DNA of 64,000 nucleotides from Burkholderiales bacterium (GTDB lineage Bacteria > Pseudomonadota > Gammaproteobacteria > Burkholderiales > Ga0077523): assembly GCA_019745565.1 (NCBI GenBank), contig JAIESW010000024.1, forward strand, positions 126,129 through 190,128, read 5' to 3'. The notes beneath the pieces are model-generated. The model was not told the origin of the DNA. It saw only the letters and a list, made by a program, of their open reading frames with translations, and searched no databases. The position numbers and the translations under genes were made by a program. This document shows positions 9,610 through 21,025 of the stretch, piece after piece (the first letter of the stretch is position 1; each line of letters starts with the position of its first letter).

Positions 9610-11103
9610 ATGAGCCTCGCCGTCCTGCGCAGTCGGGCGTTGGCCGGGATGGAGGCGCAGGAAGTCGAAGTCGAGGTGCACCTCGCCAACGGGCTACCTT
9701 CCTTCACCATCGTGGGCCTGCCCGACACCGAGGTGAAGGAAGCGAAGGACCGCGTGCGGGCGGCGATCCAGAGTTGCCGCTTCGAATTCCCGACGCGCCG
9801 CATCACCGTGAACCTGGCGCCGGCCGATCTGCCGAAGGAGAGCGGCCGCTTCGACCTGCCGATCGCGCTCGGCATCCTCGCGGCCTCGAAACAGATCCCG
9901 GCGGATGCGTTCGATCGCTACGAGTTCGCGGGCGAACTCGCATTGACCGGCGCCCTGCGCGCCGTGCGCGGTGCGCTCGCCATGACGTTCCAGGCACACG
10001 CGGGCGGTCGCGGCTTCGTCGTGCCCGCGGACAGCGCGCCGGAGGCGGCGCTGGTCGCCGATGCGAAGATCTTCGGTGCGGCGACCCTGCTTGATGTCTG
10101 CAATCATCTCACCGGGACACGTCCGCTCGAGCGCTGGGTGGCAGCACCGCTGTCGAACGACGCGGCCTATCCCGATCTCGCCGAAGTCAAAGGGCAGTCC
10201 CACGCAAAGCGCGCGCTGGAAGTGGCAGCGGCCGGTGCGCACAGCGTCCTGATGGTCGGCCCGCCGGGAACCGGCAAGACCATGCTCGCGGAGCGCTTCG
10301 TCGGTCTGCTGCCGCCGATGACGGACGAAGAGGCGCTCGCTTCCGCAGCGATCCAGTCCATCGGCGGCGGCTTCGACGTTGCACGCTGGAAGCGCCGGCC
10401 CTATCGCGCGCCCCATCACACCGCGTCCGCGGTGGCACTCGTCGGCGGCGGGAGCAACCCGAGACCCGGCGAGATCTCCATGGCCATGCACGGCATCCTG
10501 TTCCTCGACGAATTGCCGGAGTTCGATCGCGACGTGCTCGAAGTGCTGCGCGAACCCCTCGAATCCGGCCGCATCACGGTCTCGCGCGCGGCGAGGCGCG
10601 CGGAGTTTCCCGCGCAGTTCCAGCTGATCGCGGCGATGAACCCCTGTCCCTGCGGCTATCTCGGCCACGCCAACGGCAAGTGCCGTTGCACGCCCGACCA
10701 GGTGGCACGCTACCGCTCGCGCATCTCCGGTCCGCTGCTCGACCGGATCGATGTCCAGATCGAAGTGCCGGCGGTGGCCGACGACGCGCTCGCGCAGAAG
10801 CCGGAGGGGGAATCGAGCAGCACGATTCGCGGCCGCGCGACGGCAGCTCGCAACGTTGCTCTGGCGCGGCAGGGCACGCCCAACGCCCGGATCGGCCCCT
10901 CCGAGGTGGATGCCTATTGCAACCCCGATGCGCAAGGCGAAGCGCTGCTGCGGCAGGCGATGCAGCGTCTGTCGCTTTCGGCGCGCGCCTATCACCGCAT
11001 TCTCAAGCTCGCGCGGACCATCGCCGATCTTGCCGGCGCACCGCACGTGCTGTCGTCGCACGTGGCCGAGGCCATCCAGTACCGGCGGCTGGATCGGGCG
11101 TGA
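9610..11103 (+). CDS. comM: YifB family Mg chelatase-like AAA ATPase
   Basis: 497 aa, full length. The N-terminal Lon-like fold starts MSLAVLRSRALAGM and includes VEVHLANGLPSFTIVGLPD. The AAA domain has Walker A GPPGTGKTM at about residues 217-225 and Walker B ILFLDELPEF. The C-terminal Mg-chelatase lid contains AMNPCPCGYLGH and RYRSRISGPLLDRID. In naturally competent bacteria ComM is a hexameric helicase that promotes branch migration when imported DNA is recombined. It begins 19 bp after ubiK. Confidence 0.92.
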   Translation: MSLAVLRSRALAGMEAQEVEVEVHLANGLPSFTIVGLPDTEVKEAKDRVRAAIQSCRFEFPTRRITVNLAPADLPKESGRFDLPIALGILAASKQIPADAFDRYEFAGELALTGALRAVRGALAMTFQAHAGGRGFVVPADSAPEAALVADAKIFGAATLLDVCNHLTGTRPLERWVAAPLSNDAAYPDLAEVKGQSHAKRALEVAAAGAHSVLMVGPPGTGKTMLAERFVGLLPPMTDEEALASAAIQSIGGGFDVARWKRRPYRAPHHTASAVALVGGGSNPRPGEISMAMHGILFLDELPEFDRDVLEVLREPLESGRITVSRAARRAEFPAQFQLIAAMNPCPCGYLGHANGKCRCTPDQVARYRSRISGPLLDRIDVQIEVPAVADDALAQKPEGESSSTIRGRATAARNVALARQGTPNARIGPSEVDAYCNPDAQGEALLRQAMQRLSLSARAYHRILKLARTIADLAGAPHVLSSHVAEAIQYRRLDRA

Positions 11104-11111
11104 AGGAATCG

Positions 11112-11658
11112 ATGGGAGACGATTCGAAGCAGACCGCCCTGCTGCAGATCGAAGGCGCGGCACGCACGTTCCGTACACCGGAAGGCGGCACCGTCGCCGC
11201 GCTCGATCGAGTGGACCTCGCGGTACGCGCCAACTAGTGCGTTCACCTACGAAGTCATTCCGCTGATCCAGTCGGGCGACATGCACGCCGCGCACTACTT
11301 CGTCGGGGCGATGATGTACGTGCTGGAGAAGCCCGACACCCTCGCGTACGTGATCCCCGAGGAAGGCGCGACCATGTACCAGGAGGACATCTGCGTGCTG
11401 AAGTCGGCGCCCAACAAGGCCAACGCGAGGAAGTTCCAGGAGTTCATGATGCGCCCCGAGATCTCGGTGCTGAACACCATCCAGCAGAAGAACGGCACCG
11501 TGAACACCAAGGTGCCGGCGCTGCTGCCGCCGGAACTGCGCAATGACGTCAACATCAATCCGCCGGCGGCGGTGCGGGCGAAGTTGCAGATCTTCGAAGA
11601 CCTCGGCGCGGACCTCAAGGTGTACGACCGCGCCTGGACCAAGGTGAAGACGAACTGA
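11112..11658 (+). pseudogene. Polyamine ABC transporter remnant: start of potA joined to end of potD by deletion
   Basis: Two pieces of a spermidine/putrescine transport operon are joined. At 11112-11237 the frame starts MGDDSKQTALLQIEGAARTF and reaches ALDRVDLAVRAN before a stop, matching the N-terminus of a PotA-type ATPase and ending before its Walker A. From about 11239, in another frame, comes AFTYEVIPLIQSGDMHAAHYF and then the 125-residue tail of a PotD/PotF-type binding protein, through VPALLPPELRNDVN to TKVKTN at 11658. The missing middle would hold most of potA, the permeases and most of potD, several kilobases. The junction is near 11235 (CAACTAGTGCG). Neither piece can function; a misassembly could give the same picture. 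Confidence 0.8.
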
Positions 11659-11702
11659 GGCTGCCTGCGGCCGCAAGTTTGCGGGCCTGGTTGCCGATCC
11701 AG

Positions 11703-11734
11703 CCGGGTTGCACGGCAAATGCCGTGTAACCCGG
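11703..11734. repeat. Perfect 14-bp stem-loop between the pot remnant and metH
   Basis: Arms 11703-11716 and 11721-11734 (CCGGGTTGCACGGC and its complement) pair over 14 bp, with one G-U wobble and an AAAT loop. No T run follows, so it is not a classical terminator. It could mark the end of the old pot transcript or be a REP-like unit. Confidence 0.6.
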
Positions 11735-11836
11735 TACGCTGCTTCCCTGTTCATGGACGACGAGCACGATCTCGAGGTCATCCTGCGGTCTTCCTTCCCG
11801 CTGATGGCACAGGACCGAGCCGTCATGGCCTGACCG

Positions 11837-11865
11837 TTGACAGACTTGCGCTGTCCCGGTAGCTT
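11837..11865 (+). promoter_or_regulatory. Sigma-70-type promoter of metH
   Basis: A perfect -35 box TTGACA (11837-11842), a 17-bp spacer and a -10 box TAGCTT (11860-11865). The start is expected near 11872, only about 7 bases before the riboswitch aptamer, so the aptamer would be at the very 5' end of the RNA. Confidence 0.72.
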
Positions 11866-11878
11866 CTGCCCTCCTTTA

Positions 11879-11930
11879 CGCGCCGATTTGAGCCACAGCT
11901 TGCGGGCGCGCTACAAATGCCGCTAAAGAG
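11879..11930 (+). promoter_or_regulatory. SAM-II riboswitch aptamer upstream of metH
   Basis: The segment has the SAM-II (SAM-alpha) layout. Stem P1 is perfect over 6 bp (11879-11884 CGCGCC with 11905-11910 GGCGCG). Its loop begins with the conserved GAUUU and ends CUUGC. The 3' tail CUACAAAUGCCGCUAAAGAG carries the AAAUG-N2-GCUAAA block that folds back as a pseudoknot and contacts S-adenosylmethionine. The order and spacing match the SAM-II RNA known from metX leaders. High SAM should switch metH off. The call is by recognition of conserved blocks, not a covariance search. Confidence 0.86.
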
Positions 11931-11937
11931 TGACTGC

Positions 11938-11968
11938 AAACCCGGTCCCCTCTAGCGGCCGGGTTTTT
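11938..11968 (+). terminator. Regulated terminator of the SAM-II / metH leader
   Basis: Stem AAACCCGG (11938-11945) pairs with CCGGGTTT (11959-11966) and leads into a TTTTT run. A competing stem uses aptamer bases: GCCGCUA (11919-11925) pairs with UAGCGGC (11953-11959), extended by GAG/CUC. Because that competitor consumes the aptamer's conserved GCUA, SAM binding should free the terminator and stop transcription before metH. Confidence 0.82.
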
Positions 11969-11976
11969 CGTTTGTC

Positions 11977-15690
<3,714 letters not shown>

Positions 15691-15787
15691 ACTTCCGCCG
15701 ACGCGCCTGTCGAACGATGACTGGAGCGGCACCGATGCGGGGAACGTGCGCTGCGCCTTGAAGGGATCTTCCGCCTCGACCGTTGCC

Positions 15788-16453
15788 ATGAGCATTCCCG
15801 ATGCCTCGCTGCCGATGGCCTTGAACTGGTTCGCGCACCTGGCGCTGGCGATGATCCTCCTCCAGGCGCTACGCACGGCACCGTGGCGGCGGTTGCGGGA
15901 CAGCATTCAGTTGCATGTCTGGCTGGGTACCTGCGTAACCCTGACCGTGTTGTGGAACTTCCAGCCTCTGCCGCTACCCGGGATCGAACTCCATCTGCTG
16001 GGCGCCACGGCGTTCACCCTCATGTTCGGTGCGCCCTTGGCCGTGCTGGGACTGGCCCTGGTCGCCGCGCTGACGTTCTTCATGCGGGACCTCCCCTGGA
16101 GCATCTATTCGGCGGGCGTGCTGTTGCTCGCGGTCGTTCCCGTTGCCGTGAGCCAGGGGCTGCTGCGCGTGGTCGAGCGGATCTTGCCCCGCAACCCCTT
16201 CATCTACTTCTTCGTCGTGGCATTCGGTGGCGGCGGACTGGCGATGGCGGCGAGTGCGCTCGCAACGACCGGCATGGTGATGGGATTCGCCGCCGCACCG
16301 GTCGCATTCATGGCTGAACAGTTTCTGCCTTACTGGATGCTGCTGGCGTTCGCCGAGGCTACACTGACCGGCATGATGATCACCGTGTTCGTCGTCTATC
16401 GCCCGAAGTGGGTGGGTACATTCGATGATGCGAGCTACCTCTATCGGCGCTGA
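15788..16453 (+). CDS. CbiM-like integral membrane protein (energy-coupling factor permease family)
   Basis: 221 aa, almost wholly hydrophobic with about six or seven membrane segments. HLLGATAFTLMFGAPLAVLG and the terminal AFAEATLTGMMITVFVVYRP resemble CbiM-like proteins (COG3235 type) linked to cobalt or nickel uptake. A CbiM protein normally has an N-terminal metal-binding stretch starting MHI; here the N-terminus is MSIPDASLPMALNWF, so the metal site is not evident. It follows metH, a cobalamin enzyme, by 97 bp, which makes a cobalt role attractive but unproven. The start is ATG 15788; ATG 15815 is possible. Confidence 0.65.
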   Translation: MSIPDASLPMALNWFAHLALAMILLQALRTAPWRRLRDSIQLHVWLGTCVTLTVLWNFQPLPLPGIELHLLGATAFTLMFGAPLAVLGLALVAALTFFMRDLPWSIYSAGVLLLAVVPVAVSQGLLRVVERILPRNPFIYFFVVAFGGGGLAMAASALATTGMVMGFAAAPVAFMAEQFLPYWMLLAFAEATLTGMMITVFVVYRPKWVGTFDDASYLYRR

Positions 16454-17924
16454 CGGACGCCTCGGTCCTCTGGTTGCCGGGCTGCTGGTGTGCGGCAGCG
16501 TTGCTTCGACTCCGGCAGCGGCGGCCGAGCGTATCCACCGCTACGACGTGACCGTCGATGCCGAGATCCGCAGCATGCGGGTGAAGGCGTGCTTCGCCGG
16601 GTTGCCGCCCGCAGTGCTCGTGGCCGAGTCGCTCGACGCACCGGCTGCCTTCGTGGAAGGCAAGGCGGTGATGGAACGCCGTCAGCCGATCCAGCCCAAC
16701 GGCACGGAAATGCGGTTGCGGGACATCGCGGAGGACGGTTGCATCGAATACTCCGTCAATCTCGCCGGCGGTTACACGAAGAACGATCTGTCCGGCAACA
16801 CGACCAAGCGCGTGGGCCGCGATCTCTTCACCGAGGTGGGCCTGTGGTTCTGGCGTCCGGCACAGCTGGCCGCAGGCGAGGACATCGAGGTGACGTTCTT
16901 CATGCCCGAAGGCCTGTCGGTGTCGGCACCCTGGCGCCCGGTGGAGGGTGCCGCACCCAGACCCACGTATCGCATCGGTCGCGCCGAGTTCGATCGGCCT
17001 GCGGCCGTGGCCTTCGGCCGCTTCAAGGAGATTCCCGTCGAGGTCCCGGGGGCGGTATTGCGTCTCGCGATCCTCGACGGCGCGCCGCCTGCCGACATCG
17101 AGGCCATGCGTGCCTGGATCCAGGATGCGGCGATGAGCGTGGCCGGCGTGCACGGCCGCTTCCCGGTACCGAGTCCGCAGATCCTCGTGATGCCCGGGGC
17201 CCGTGCCCAGGAACCCACCCCGTGGGCTTACGTGCTGCGCGGCGGCCAGGCCGCGGCGCATTTCTTCGTCAACCAGCGTCGACCGCTGCGCGATTACATC
17301 GAGGACTGGACCGCGCCCCACGAGCTGTCGCATCTGCTCCTGCCGTACGTGACCTCGCACGATGCCTGGCTGTCGGAGGGCATGGCCACGTACTATCAGA
17401 ACGTCATCCGGGCGCGCAGCGGGGCGATCAGTCCGGCAGATGCCTGGCAGCGCATGCATGCGGGCTTCAAGCGCGGTCGCGATTCCGCGGCGAAGGGCAC
17501 GACGCTCGAGCAGGCCACGGTGCGCATGTTCCGCGACGGCGGGTACATGCGCGTGTACTGGTCGGGCGCGGCCATCCTGATGCTGGCGGACGTCGAGTTG
17601 CGCCGGCGCTCCGACAACCGCCAGTCCCTCGATACGGTACTGGCTCAGTTCGCCGATTGCTGCCTCGACCCCGATCCCGAGTGGACGGCGCGCCAGGTGT
17701 TCGAAAAGTTCGATGAGCTGTCAGGCGCGGAAGTGTTCCGCACGCTCTACGATGCACACGTGCAATCGACGGCGTTCCCGGACCTGACGTCCGTCTACGC
17801 CGCGATCGGCCTCGAGGCACTCGGCGGGAAGGTGGAGATGAAAGCGGAAGCCCCGCGCGTCGATATCCGCGATGCGATCATGGCTCGTGGGGCCTACGTG
17901 ACGCCGGCGGCTTTGCTGAAGTAG
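16425..17924 (+). CDS. Exported HExxH protein, M1/M61-like putative metallopeptidase
   Basis: 499 aa, overlapping the end of the CbiM-like gene by 29 bp. A signal peptide (LGPLVAGLLVCGSVASTPAAAA) is followed by a beta-rich N-terminal half (about 40-220). The second half holds the zinc motif H299-E300-L-S-H303 with a third candidate ligand, E318, in WLSEGMATYY. That is HExxH-x14-E, shorter than the x18 spacing of classical M1 aminopeptidases. The rest is helical, like the M1 C-terminal part. It probably acts in the periplasm. I know no characterised homologue. Confidence 0.7.
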   Translation: MMRATSIGADGRLGPLVAGLLVCGSVASTPAAAAERIHRYDVTVDAEIRSMRVKACFAGLPPAVLVAESLDAPAAFVEGKAVMERRQPIQPNGTEMRLRDIAEDGCIEYSVNLAGGYTKNDLSGNTTKRVGRDLFTEVGLWFWRPAQLAAGEDIEVTFFMPEGLSVSAPWRPVEGAAPRPTYRIGRAEFDRPAAVAFGRFKEIPVEVPGAVLRLAILDGAPPADIEAMRAWIQDAAMSVAGVHGRFPVPSPQILVMPGARAQEPTPWAYVLRGGQAAAHFFVNQRRPLRDYIEDWTAPHELSHLLLPYVTSHDAWLSEGMATYYQNVIRARSGAISPADAWQRMHAGFKRGRDSAAKGTTLEQATVRMFRDGGYMRVYWSGAAILMLADVELRRRSDNRQSLDTVLAQFADCCLDPDPEWTARQVFEKFDELSGAEVFRTLYDAHVQSTAFPDLTSVYAAIGLEALGGKVEMKAEAPRVDIRDAIMARGAYVTPAALLK

Positions 17925-17950
17925 AAAGAAGAGAAAACAAGTTTGCTGAC

Positions 17951-18180
17951 TCAGCCGGGCCGCTCGAGCGTCCAGATCATCACCGCGCTCGATTCCGGTT
18001 CGAACGGCCTGCCGGCGTAGTCGCCCATGAGCGCGACCACGCGGAAGCCCGCTGCGGTCGCCATCGCCTCGAACGCATCCCGAGCGATGAACGCGAAGCG
18101 CATGGGCAGCAGGCGCTTGCAGCGCAGCTCGGTGCCGTTGCCGGCACTGCCGCCGGCAACGGCGTGATCGAATCGGCCAG
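17951..18180 (-). pseudogene. C-terminal fragment of a class I SAM-dependent methyltransferase
   Basis: On the minus strand, ending at TGA 17951-17953, the frame reads LRCKRLLPMRFAFIARDAFE and then AGFRVVALMGDYAGRPFEPE. This is the usual tail of small methyltransferases, where a GDY/GDF-xxxPF segment precedes the last strand. No start codon or SAM-binding motif precedes it; upstream lies the DUF2917 gene. I read it as a truncated relic of at most about 75 residues. The 17925-18232 stretch holds nothing else I can support. Confidence 0.55.
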
Positions 18181-18232
18181 CGCTTCCAGCGCCAGATGCT
18201 GTGCCGCAAGTGCGGGGCCCATGTCGTCTGGT

Positions 18233-18556
18233 TCAGGCGGCGGCGCCGGCCGAGCGCTGCCACCAGGACGCGACCGCCGCCGTGCTGCGGGCCCATGCCG
18301 ACGGTTCGAGGGCGGGACCATCCACCCGCAGCGTGCATTCCTGCAGGGCCGAGACGTAGACCGGCTTGCGCCGATCGAGCACCAGCACCTGCCCGGGATA
18401 GAGCACCAGGTCGCGGGACTGATGGCCCTGGGTCACCCAGGCGGTGCCCGAGGTGCAGGTGAGCCGCACGCCGGCCGGCCGGGGAATGTTGACGACGTCG
18501 GTCTGGCGCAGGTCGAGGTGGTCGGTCCGGCCGGCGGAGATGGCAAGGGTTTGCAT
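18233..18556 (-). CDS. DUF2917 domain-containing protein
   Basis: 107 aa, ATG 18556 preceded by GGAGGAA. DLRQTDVVNIPRPAGVRLTC, GTAWVTQGHQSRDLVLYPGQ and the valine-rich strand after it form the small cupin-like beta fold of DUF2917, common in Burkholderiales and related groups and without a known function. It ends in a Trp/Ala/Ser-rich tail. No signal peptide. It lies next to a methyltransferase fragment on the same strand. Confidence 0.7.
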   Translation of the reverse strand: MQTLAISAGRTDHLDLRQTDVVNIPRPAGVRLTCTSGTAWVTQGHQSRDLVLYPGQVLVLDRRKPVYVSALQECTLRVDGPALEPSAWARSTAAVASWWQRSAGAAA

Positions 18557-18710
18557 GGCGGGTTCCTCCAGAAGTTGACGGAGGCCATCTTCCGGGCGGC
18601 TGTGAATGCACCATTCCTCCCGCCGTGAATGTGGCGTGAAAAAGGCGGGCGGACCGGGTGTCGGTCGATCGGCCCGATCGTGGTCGAGGTCCGCAGGTAT
18701 CATCGTTGCC

Positions 18711-19157
18711 GTGGAATCGCTGTTCGCCTATCTGCATTTCCTTTCGATCCTGACGCTCGCCGGCCTGCTCGCCGCTGAATTCTTCCTGTGCAGCGAGCAT
18801 CTGGAGCCGGGTCACGTCCGGATGCTGGTTGGTATCGACATCGGCTACCTGGTCGCGGCCCTGGCGGCACTCGCAACCGGGTTGGTCCGCCTGCTGGCGT
18901 TCGCCAAGGGCGCCGGCTTCTATCTCGGCAATCCGCTCTTCTACGTGAAGATGGCCTTGTTCATCGCCATCGGGCTGATCTCGGTGGTGCCGACCCTGCA
19001 GTTCCTGCGCTGGAACCGCGCGCTGCGCGCCGGTGAAACCCGGGTGCTGTCCGGCAAGGACATCGAGCGTGTCCGACGCCTGATCGCCCTCGAACTGCTC
19101 CTGTTCGCGCTCGTGCCGCTCGCCGCCGTGCTGATGGCGCGCGGGATCTCGCCCTAG
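18711..19157 (+). CDS. DUF2214 family membrane protein
   Basis: 148 aa from GTG 18711; an ATG at 18606 would add a basic stretch that does not look like protein. Four hydrophobic segments: LFAYLHFLSILTLAGLLAA; DIGYLVAALAALATGLVRLL; YVKMALFIAIGLISVVP; LIALELLLFALVPLAAVLMA. The His in the first segment and this layout fit DUF2214. Function unknown. First of three close same-strand genes with DUF486 and an amidase. Confidence 0.72.
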   Translation: MESLFAYLHFLSILTLAGLLAAEFFLCSEHLEPGHVRMLVGIDIGYLVAALAALATGLVRLLAFAKGAGFYLGNPLFYVKMALFIAIGLISVVPTLQFLRWNRALRAGETRVLSGKDIERVRRLIALELLLFALVPLAAVLMARGISP

Positions 19158-19174
19158 TCCTGACCGCTGCTCCC

Positions 19175-19531
19175 ATGCCCCAGCTCGCCCTGCCGCCGAT
19201 CCTGCAGACCATCCTGCTGCTCACCGCGTCGAACGTGTTCATGACCTTCGCGTGGTACGCACACTTGAAGAACCTGGCCCACAAGCCGTGGATCATCGCC
19301 GCGTTCGTGTCGTGGGGCATCGCGCTGTTCGAGTACCTGCTGCAGGTGCCGGCCAACCGCATCGGCTATACCACCCTATCGCTGCCGCAGCTCAAGATCC
19401 TCCAGGAGGTCATCACGCTGTCGGTCTTCGTGCCGTTCGCGATGTTCTACATGCACCAGCCGCTCAAGCTCGACTATCTGTGGGCGGCGCTGTGCATCCT
19501 GGGTGCCGTCTACTTCATCTTCCGCTCATGA
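19175..19531 (+). CDS. DUF486 / DMT-like small membrane protein
   Basis: 118 aa with four membrane helices. LLTASNVFMTFAWYAHLK at the start and VSWGIALFEYLLQVPANRIG are diagnostic for DUF486, a four-helix relative of drug/metabolite transporters. No substrate is known. Its stop overlaps the amidase start by 4 bp (ATGA), so the two genes are translationally coupled. Confidence 0.85.
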   Translation: MPQLALPPILQTILLLTASNVFMTFAWYAHLKNLAHKPWIIAAFVSWGIALFEYLLQVPANRIGYTTLSLPQLKILQEVITLSVFVPFAMFYMHQPLKLDYLWAALCILGAVYFIFRS

Positions 19532-20940
19532 ACGATCTTTGTTTCACCGGCGCGACCGAGCTGGTGCGGCGCATCCGCGCACGCGAACTGTCGGCGGTCG
19601 AGGTCCTGCGCGCGTATGTCGCGCAGATCGAACGGGTCGACCCGGCCGTGAACGCGATGGTCACCCGGACCTTCGAGCAGGCGGAGGCCGCAGCCCGAGC
19701 GATCGACGCGAGGCTCGCGCGCGGCGAGGACTGCGGACCGCTCGCCGGCCTGCCGGTGGCGCACAAGGATCTTGCGGTGACCAAGGGCATCCGCACGACG
19801 TTCGGTTCACCGCTCTTTCGCGATTTCGTTCCCGACACCGACGCGATCATCGTGGAGCGGCTGCGCACCGCGGGCGCCGTGACGGTGGGCAAGACCAACA
19901 CACCCGAGTTCGGCGCCGGGTCGCAGACGTTCAATCCGGTGTTCGGCGCAACCCGCAATCCGTGGAATCCGGATCGCACCTGCGGCGGATCGAGCGGTGG
20001 CGCCGCGGTGGCGCTCGCGTGCGGCATGGTGCCGATTGCGGACGGTTCCGATTTCGGCGGATCGCTGCGCAATCCGGCGAGCTTCTGCAACGTGGTGGGG
20101 TTCCGCCCGACGCCCGGGCGCGTTCCCAACTGGCCCACGTTCAACGCGTGGTTTCCGCTGCCCGTCGTCGGCCCCATGGCCCGCAGCGTGGAGGATGTGG
20201 CGCTGATGTTCTCTGCCATCGCGGGTCCGGATCCGCGCTGTCCGATCTCGGTGCACGAATCCGGCGAGCGCTTCGCCGCGCCGCTCGCGCGGGATCTCAC
20301 GGGTCTGCGCATCGCATGGAGCCCGGACCTGGGCGGGCTGCCATTCGAGGCTGGAGTGGTCGATACCCTCGAGCGCGCGCTGCCGGCGTTCGAGGACCTC
20401 GGTTGCATCGTCGAGCCCGCCACACCGGATCTCAGCGACGCGGACGAGATCTTCGAAGTTCTGCGCGCCTGGAACTTCGATCTCTCGCACGGCGAACTGT
20501 TGCGGACCAAGCGTTCGCAATTGAAGCAGACCGTGATCTGGAACATCGAAGAGGGCCAACGCCTCACCGGCTCGCAGGTCGCCCGCGCCGAGCGCAAGCG
20601 CACCGAGCTGTTCGCCCGCATGCGGACCTTCTTCGAGCGCTGGGACTATCTCGTCTGCCCGGTTGCCCAGGTTCTGCCCTTCGACGTGAACACCGAGTAC
20701 CCGATGGCGATCGACGGCCGGCCGCTCGCGAGCTATATCGAGTGGATGCGCTCGTGCTACCGGATTTCCGCGACGACGCTGCCGGCCATCTCGGTGCCGG
20801 CCGGCTTCAGTGCCGGCGGATTGCCGGTGGGTCTTCAGATCGTCGGACCCTATCTCGACGACTTCGGGGTCCTGCAACTGGCCCGCGGCTTCGAGCAGGC
20901 TACCCGGTTCGGAGAGCGGCGCCCCCCTCTGGCGGTCTGA
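19528..20940 (+). CDS. Amidase (amidase signature family)
   Basis: 470 aa. The catalytic triad is visible: Lys80 in GLPVAHKDLAV, cis-Ser 155/156 in CGGSSGGAAVALA, and nucleophile Ser179 in DGSDFGGSLRNPASF. It hydrolyses carboxylic amides; GatA is excluded because no gatB or gatC is nearby and the C-terminal half differs. SDFGGSLRNPA, with F where many have T or I, resembles aryl and aliphatic amidases of Proteobacteria. The substrate cannot be told. Confidence 0.88.
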   Translation: MNDLCFTGATELVRRIRARELSAVEVLRAYVAQIERVDPAVNAMVTRTFEQAEAAARAIDARLARGEDCGPLAGLPVAHKDLAVTKGIRTTFGSPLFRDFVPDTDAIIVERLRTAGAVTVGKTNTPEFGAGSQTFNPVFGATRNPWNPDRTCGGSSGGAAVALACGMVPIADGSDFGGSLRNPASFCNVVGFRPTPGRVPNWPTFNAWFPLPVVGPMARSVEDVALMFSAIAGPDPRCPISVHESGERFAAPLARDLTGLRIAWSPDLGGLPFEAGVVDTLERALPAFEDLGCIVEPATPDLSDADEIFEVLRAWNFDLSHGELLRTKRSQLKQTVIWNIEEGQRLTGSQVARAERKRTELFARMRTFFERWDYLVCPVAQVLPFDVNTEYPMAIDGRPLASYIEWMRSCYRISATTLPAISVPAGFSAGGLPVGLQIVGPYLDDFGVLQLARGFEQATRFGERRPPLAV

Positions 20941-21025
20941 CCGGCCGCCGCGCTGCCGGCGGAGATTCGAGGGTATGATCGCGGGCCTTGCGCCGGCGGG
21001 AGGCCGGCCGTCCCACACGAAGTCG

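Noticed and set aside
11754..11831. 25-residue ORF starting MDDEHDLEVILRSSF before the metH promoter
   Set aside because: Short, no ribosome site; might be a fragment of an older gene, but nothing supports it.
11879..11976. Cobalamin or SAH riboswitch upstream of metH
   Set aside because: No B12-box-like sequence and no SAH-type GAGGAGCG core; the blocks match SAM-II instead.
18190..18260. Plus-strand peptide MLCRKCGAHVVWF resembling a zinc-ribbon start
   Set aside because: It breaks into Arg-rich nonsense, and the minus strand has better coding evidence.
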